From positions 1 through 62,304 of the forward strand of contig NZ_LFXL01000043.1 in NCBI RefSeq assembly GCF_001270745.1: a DNA stretch of 62,304 nucleotides. Direction: 5' to 3'. Under the pieces are notes generated by a model. The model ran no database searches, had not been told where the DNA came from, and saw only the letters and a program-made list of their open reading frames with translations. The DNA comes from Jiangella muralis. Lineage in GTDB: Bacteria; Actinomycetota; Actinomycetes; Jiangellales; Jiangellaceae. The position numbers and the translations under genes were made by a program. Position 1 is the first letter of the stretch, and every line of letters begins with the position of its first letter. Below, in pieces: positions 59,148-62,304 of this stretch.

Positions 59148-60101
59148 GTGCCGCTGCCCTATGACGACTGGTTCGGTCCCGACGCCTTCGACGCGACCTA
59201 CGGCTACGACCTCGACGCCCTCCTGACGGTGGACGCGCCGGCCGAGCCGCCCGGCTTCGCCGAATTCTGGACGTCGCTGTACGCGCGTTCCCTGGCGGTC
59301 GACACCGCGCCGGTCGTCCGCCCGGCCGCCCATCCGGGCTGGCAGGACGTGGAGTTCACCTCGCTGGACGGCGTGCGGCTGGGCGGCTGGCTGTGGCTGC
59401 CACCCGACGGCGTGGAGCGCGCCATCGTCGTCGGACACGGATACGGCGGCCGCGCGCAGCCCGACCCGGGCCTCGACCTGCCCGGCACCGCCGTCCTGTT
59501 CGCCGCGTCGCGCGGGCTGCCGGAGCGCGGGCTGGTCCCGGGCATCCCGCCGGTGAGCGACGAGCACGTGCTGCACGGCATCGAGTCGGCCGCGACCTAC
59601 GTGCACGGCGGCTGCGTCGCCGACGTCTGGTGCGCGGCGTCGGCGCTGCTCACGCTGCTTCCGTCGCCGCCGTCCCGGGTCGCGTACGCCGGGAGCAGCT
59701 TCGGCGGCGGCATCGGCGCGCTGGCGCTGCCGTGGGACGAGCGGTTCGACCGCGGCGCGCTGACGGTGCCCAGCTTCGGCCAGCACGACCTGCGGCTCAC
59801 CATGCCGTGCACCGGCAGCGGCGAGGCGGTCCGGCTGCACGTCGCCCGGCATCCGGAGGCGCGCGAGGTGCTGCGCTTCTTCGACGCGGCGACGGCGGCG
59901 CGGCGGCTGCGCATTCCGATGCTGGTCGCGCCGGCGCTGTGGGACCCGGCCGTCCCGCCGCCCGGCCAGTTCGCCGTCCACAACGCGATCCCGGGCGAGA
60001 AGGAGCTGGTCGTGCTGCCCGCCGGGCACGCGGAGTACCCGGCCCAGGACGCCGACGACGAACGCCGCGGCGCCGCACTGCGGGCGTTCCTGCTCAGCTG
60101 A
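59148..60101 (+). CDS. Acetylxylan-esterase-like (AXE1) alpha/beta-hydrolase
   Basis: A 317-residue alpha/beta-hydrolase resembling AXE1/cephalosporin-C deacetylases: EPPGFAEFWTSLYARSL at the N-terminus, DVEFTSLDGVRLGGWLWLP, IVVGHGYGGRA, ESAATYVHGGCVADVWCA, nucleophile GSSFGGGIGAL, and C-terminal VLPAGHAEY with the catalytic His. No signal peptide. GTG start 11 bases after the membrane protein gene. It ends overlapping the convergent yaaA by eight bases. Confidence 0.87.
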   Translation: MPLPYDDWFGPDAFDATYGYDLDALLTVDAPAEPPGFAEFWTSLYARSLAVDTAPVVRPAAHPGWQDVEFTSLDGVRLGGWLWLPPDGVERAIVVGHGYGGRAQPDPGLDLPGTAVLFAASRGLPERGLVPGIPPVSDEHVLHGIESAATYVHGGCVADVWCAASALLTLLPSPPSRVAYAGSSFGGGIGALALPWDERFDRGALTVPSFGQHDLRLTMPCTGSGEAVRLHVARHPEAREVLRFFDAATAARRLRIPMLVAPALWDPAVPPPGQFAVHNAIPGEKELVVLPAGHAEYPAQDADDERRGAALRAFLLS

Positions 60102-60843
60102 CCTCGAGCACCCAGGGCCGGCCACCGCGGTCCGGCGGGCGCAGCTCCACGTCGAACGCCGCGCCGACGACGGCGGCCAGCGCGGGGACGTCGCGGGGCG
60201 CCGTGGGCTCGGTGCAGAGCAGCCGCGCGACCCGGCCGCGGGTCGCCTTGGCGCCGTGCGGCGAGCCGGGCACCCGCAGCACCACCCAGCGCCCGGCCAG
60301 CTCCGGCCCGGGCCGCCACACTGGCGCGTAACTGCTCGACCGCAGGTCGACGACCACGCCGGCGCCGGCCGCGGCCGTCAGCACCGGGCCGAGCCGGGGC
60401 CGCCAGTACGCCTCCAGCCCCGGCACCTCCTCCAGGCCGTCGAGGTGCGCGCAGATCGGCAGCCGGTGCGCGGGCACGCGGTCACTCAGCCGCACCGCGC
60501 CCAGCAGCGACGACACGATGACCACCCGGCGCCCGGCCCGGCGAAGCGCGGCCGCCTCCAGCGTCGCCGGCGCGAACGCGTCGTAGAGCACCCCCTGGTA
60601 GAGCCGTGCCGCCGCCACCGCGGGCGCCGTCCGCACCTCCACGTTGCGGGCCACCTCCGCCGCCGCCCCGGCCGGCGCCTCCAGCCGCCCCATCGCGTCG
60701 GGCCGCCCGCTGGTCGCCGCCATGCCGTCGAGCACCCGGTCGCGTGCCTCGGTCAGCTCCGGGAAGGAGAGCCGCGCGAGATCGAGCCCGCGGCCCCGGG
60801 CCGGCCAGGCCTGCGTCTCCGACGGAGGCAGCACGATCAGCAC
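60094..60843 (-). CDS. yaaA: YaaA/UPF0246 peroxide-stress protein
   Basis: A 249-residue DUF328 protein: VLIVLPPSETQAWPARGRGL at the start, LYQGVLYDAFAPATLEAAAL, RVVIVSSLLGAVRLSDRVPA, VVDLRSSSYAPVWRP and SPHGAKATRGRVARLL. In Escherichia coli YaaA limits iron-driven damage under peroxide stress; a DNA-binding role has been proposed. GTG start. Confidence 0.9.
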   Translation of the reverse strand: MLIVLPPSETQAWPARGRGLDLARLSFPELTEARDRVLDGMAATSGRPDAMGRLEAPAGAAAEVARNVEVRTAPAVAAARLYQGVLYDAFAPATLEAAALRRAGRRVVIVSSLLGAVRLSDRVPAHRLPICAHLDGLEEVPGLEAYWRPRLGPVLTAAAGAGVVVDLRSSSYAPVWRPGPELAGRWVVLRVPGSPHGAKATRGRVARLLCTEPTAPRDVPALAAVVGAAFDVELRPPDRGGRPWVLEVS

Positions 60844-60878
60844 CGCTTCAGCGTAGGCCCGGCAGCGTTCGCCGACGC

Positions 60879-61472
60879 CTACGCGTAAGCGAGATACCGG
60901 CCGGGCTTGCCGGGTTCCTCGACCTCGAAACGCAGCTGGAGGTCGGTGCGTTCGATCAGCTCGACCTGTTGCGCGAACTGCTGGTTGGTGACGACGAGGT
61001 GGCCGCCGAGGCTCCAGTCGTTCGCCAGCCAGGACCGCAGGGCGTCGAGCAGCACGCGGTCCAGCTGGGCCGCCAGCCGAGACCGGCGCACCCAGAAGTA
61101 GAGCGCGGCGTCGTAGTCGTCCCACCGATCGTCGCCGACCGGGGTGATGCGCGCGCCCGCGAACATCCGCGCGTCGGTCGGCATGAGGTAGACGCAGCCG
61201 AGGCACTGCGTGCCGGCCGGATCCAGCGCCGTGTAGGTGAACGCCTGGCGGCTCGCGTGCCGTTGCTCGAGCTTCTCCAGGTCCTTCCGGTTGGCGGCCA
61301 CGGTGAAGTCGTCCTCGGGCCAGGTCGACTGCTCCCATGTGCGCAGGTAGTCCCTGCTCTCCATCACGGCCGCGTAGTCCAACTCGGCGTCGGCGGCCAC
61401 GATCGGCCGGAGCACGAAGTCGTCGGTCGTCAGGCCGCTGGGGACCTCGGATGGCAGGTTCTCGAAAGGCAC
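60879..61472 (-). CDS. GNAT-family N-acetyltransferase-like protein
   Basis: A 197-residue protein: DFVLRPIVAADAELDYAAVM, YLRTWEQSTWPEDDFTVAAN, LDPAGTQCLGCVYLMPTDAR, and YDAALYFWVRRSRLAAQLDR to LGGHLVVTNQQFAQQVELIE. The strand order fits the GNAT fold, but the acetyl-CoA P-loop (Q/RxxGxG/A) is poorly defined, so activity is uncertain. GTG start with AGGAGA upstream. Confidence 0.7.
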   Translation of the reverse strand: MPFENLPSEVPSGLTTDDFVLRPIVAADAELDYAAVMESRDYLRTWEQSTWPEDDFTVAANRKDLEKLEQRHASRQAFTYTALDPAGTQCLGCVYLMPTDARMFAGARITPVGDDRWDDYDAALYFWVRRSRLAAQLDRVLLDALRSWLANDWSLGGHLVVTNQQFAQQVELIERTDLQLRFEVEEPGKPGRYLAYA

Positions 61473-61624
61473 GCGTTCTCTCCTGCGGGTCGGCGGCGGT
61501 CATGACTCGCACCAGCGGCTCGGGGCGGTGGTCGTTGCAGACTATTCACCGGTCCTCGATCGGCGCACGGGGTTTTCGGCCGGGCTCGGCGACGGGATCG
61601 GCCGCTGCGGAGCCGGGCGGCCGT

Positions 61625-61680
61625 GCCTGTCGGTGCCCGCCCGTAGGGTGGGCCACCCACCCATCAGGGCGGGGTGTGCA
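61625..61680 (+). repeat. Dispersed repeat copy D with DNA-damage promoter consensus
   Basis: TGTCGGTG (61628-61635), eight bases CCCGCCCG, TAGGGT (61644-61649). Downstream GGGTGGG-cca-CCCACCC is a perfect hairpin, followed by GGGCGGGGTGT. The last bases encode the C-terminus and stop of the convergent NUDIX gene. Confidence 0.78.
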
Positions 61681-62197
61681 CCGGCCGGCCGAATTCGGCG
61701 TACATCGTCGCACCGGCGTCCGACGCCAGCAAGGCCGTCGCCAGCCGCCGGGCCATCGATGGGCGCAGACGATCGGCCGCCGCGGCCAGCGTCAGGAACT
61801 CGACGCCGGCCACCTCGACGGGATCGGGCGTCATCCGGGCGACGGTCGCGGCCTCCAGCACGCCGCCGTCGAACACGAACGCGAGCTGGTCCGGCCACGG
61901 CCCGCGCACCGGGATCCAGTCGACGACCAGCACGCGGCCGATCGGCAGCTCGAGTCCCAGTTCCTCACGCACCTCACGCCGGCAGGCCGCCAGCGGCGAC
62001 TCGTCGACCTCCACCACGCCGCCGGGGATCTCCAGCGTCGGCTTGTAGGTCGGTTGCAGGAACAGCACCAGCCCGGCCGCGTCGCGCACCAGCGCGCCGC
62101 CGGAGACCGACTTGCGCGGCAGTCGCGCCGCGACACCGGCGTGGAACTCGCGCTCCGGCTCGCCCTCGGCGCGCACGTCGTCGTCGAAGCCCGTCAC
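61664..62197 (-). CDS. NUDIX hydrolase
   Basis: A 177-residue NUDIX protein. The Nudix box GGVVEVDESPLAACRREV continues into REELGLEL, fitting GX5EX7REUXEEXGU. It hydrolyses nucleoside-diphosphate derivatives; substrate unknown. GTG at 62197 (residues TGFDDDVRAEGE follow) is chosen by similarity to relatives; an in-frame ATG at 62245 would add 16 residues of unlikely sequence. The last residues (RPVHTPP) and the stop lie in repeat copy D. Confidence 0.88.
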   Translation of the reverse strand: MTGFDDDVRAEGEPEREFHAGVAARLPRKSVSGGALVRDAAGLVLFLQPTYKPTLEIPGGVVEVDESPLAACRREVREELGLELPIGRVLVVDWIPVRGPWPDQLAFVFDGGVLEAATVARMTPDPVEVAGVEFLTLAAAADRLRPSMARRLATALLASDAGATMYAEFGRPVHTPP

Positions 62198-62304
62198 GGG
62201 ATCAGGATTCCATCGCCGTGACCGCGACGGTGGCGCGCCTCCCATGACGCTTCTATGTCAAGGTGCTGATTGTTGGCAGGTCAGGGGTGTGAGGTCCTGG
62301 CGGA
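62198..62304. other. Right edge of the window
   Basis: No gene can be supported in the last 59 bases. GCGCCTCCCATGACGC is the last clear sequence; the AT-richer end (TTCTATGTCAAGGTGCTG) is less GC-rich than the region and could begin another insertion element, but this cannot be judged. Confidence 0.3.

Noticed and set aside
62246-62304. Start of another insertion element at the right edge
   Set aside because: Only 59 bases are visible; no terminal repeat or transposase frame can be shown.

Overview
The window is high-GC actinobacterial DNA: GTG, TTG and possibly CTG starts, 4-bp stop/start overlaps throughout, no CCA encoded in the tRNAs, and long spurious open frames opposite real genes. 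Gene order (fthC, galU, a moeA-like gene, rimJ and a SepX/Rv0996-type membrane gene near an FmdB/Rv0991c-type gene and mscL) is the conserved actinomycete neighbourhood. The glycoside hydrolase and ABC loci suggest a saprophytic soil or plant-associated actinomycete, possibly Jiangella-like; the genus is inference.

Layout. 1-1730: a frameshifted IS3-family element lies inside the remnant of an IS481-type element whose end is a few bases from the 3' end of tRNA-Ala(CGC). 1859-14878: core block: SepX/GLPR-like protein, YceI, then galU-moeA-moaC-mog-rimJ; fthC; a penicillin acylase; a SatD-like/membrane protein operon; an FmdB-type zinc ribbon (Ruc-like) behind a CIRCE-like operator; a SAF-domain protein; mscL; a CBS protein. 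15033-24223: a 1533-residue helicase/Vsr-nuclease-like protein with altered ATPase motifs; trpS behind a classical Trp attenuator; an ECF sigma/anti-sigma-like pair; pirin; tRNA-Arg(CCU). 24630-28548: small metabolic and secreted genes, including a divergent promoter pair with mirrored 11-bp-spaced direct repeats.

28549-42747: a rhamnoside-utilisation locus (GH78, GH106, sugar-isomerase-like protein, LacI, oligopeptide-type ABC transporter with a permease-ATPase fusion), with matching operator-like sites in front of two transcription units. 42748-43804 is gene-free and holds a 361-bp nested inverted-repeat element. 43805-54472: a second carbohydrate-type locus (IclR-dppBCDF; divergently a DUF6772-like gene, a small gene and LacI; then substrate-binding protein, endonuclease/exonuclease/phosphatase-type protein and histidine phosphatase). 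54597-62197: secreted lamin-tail/metallophosphoesterase protein, TetR-controlled membrane protein, esterase, YaaA, GNAT and NUDIX genes.

The most unusual signal is a short dispersed repeat, four copies at 12205, 53194, 53350 and 61628. Each carries an exact match to the RecA-independent (PafBC-type) DNA-damage promoter consensus TGTCRGTG-N8-TAnnnT plus conserved dyads downstream. Two copies sit in frame inside a coding sequence and have expanded it by about 100 residues.
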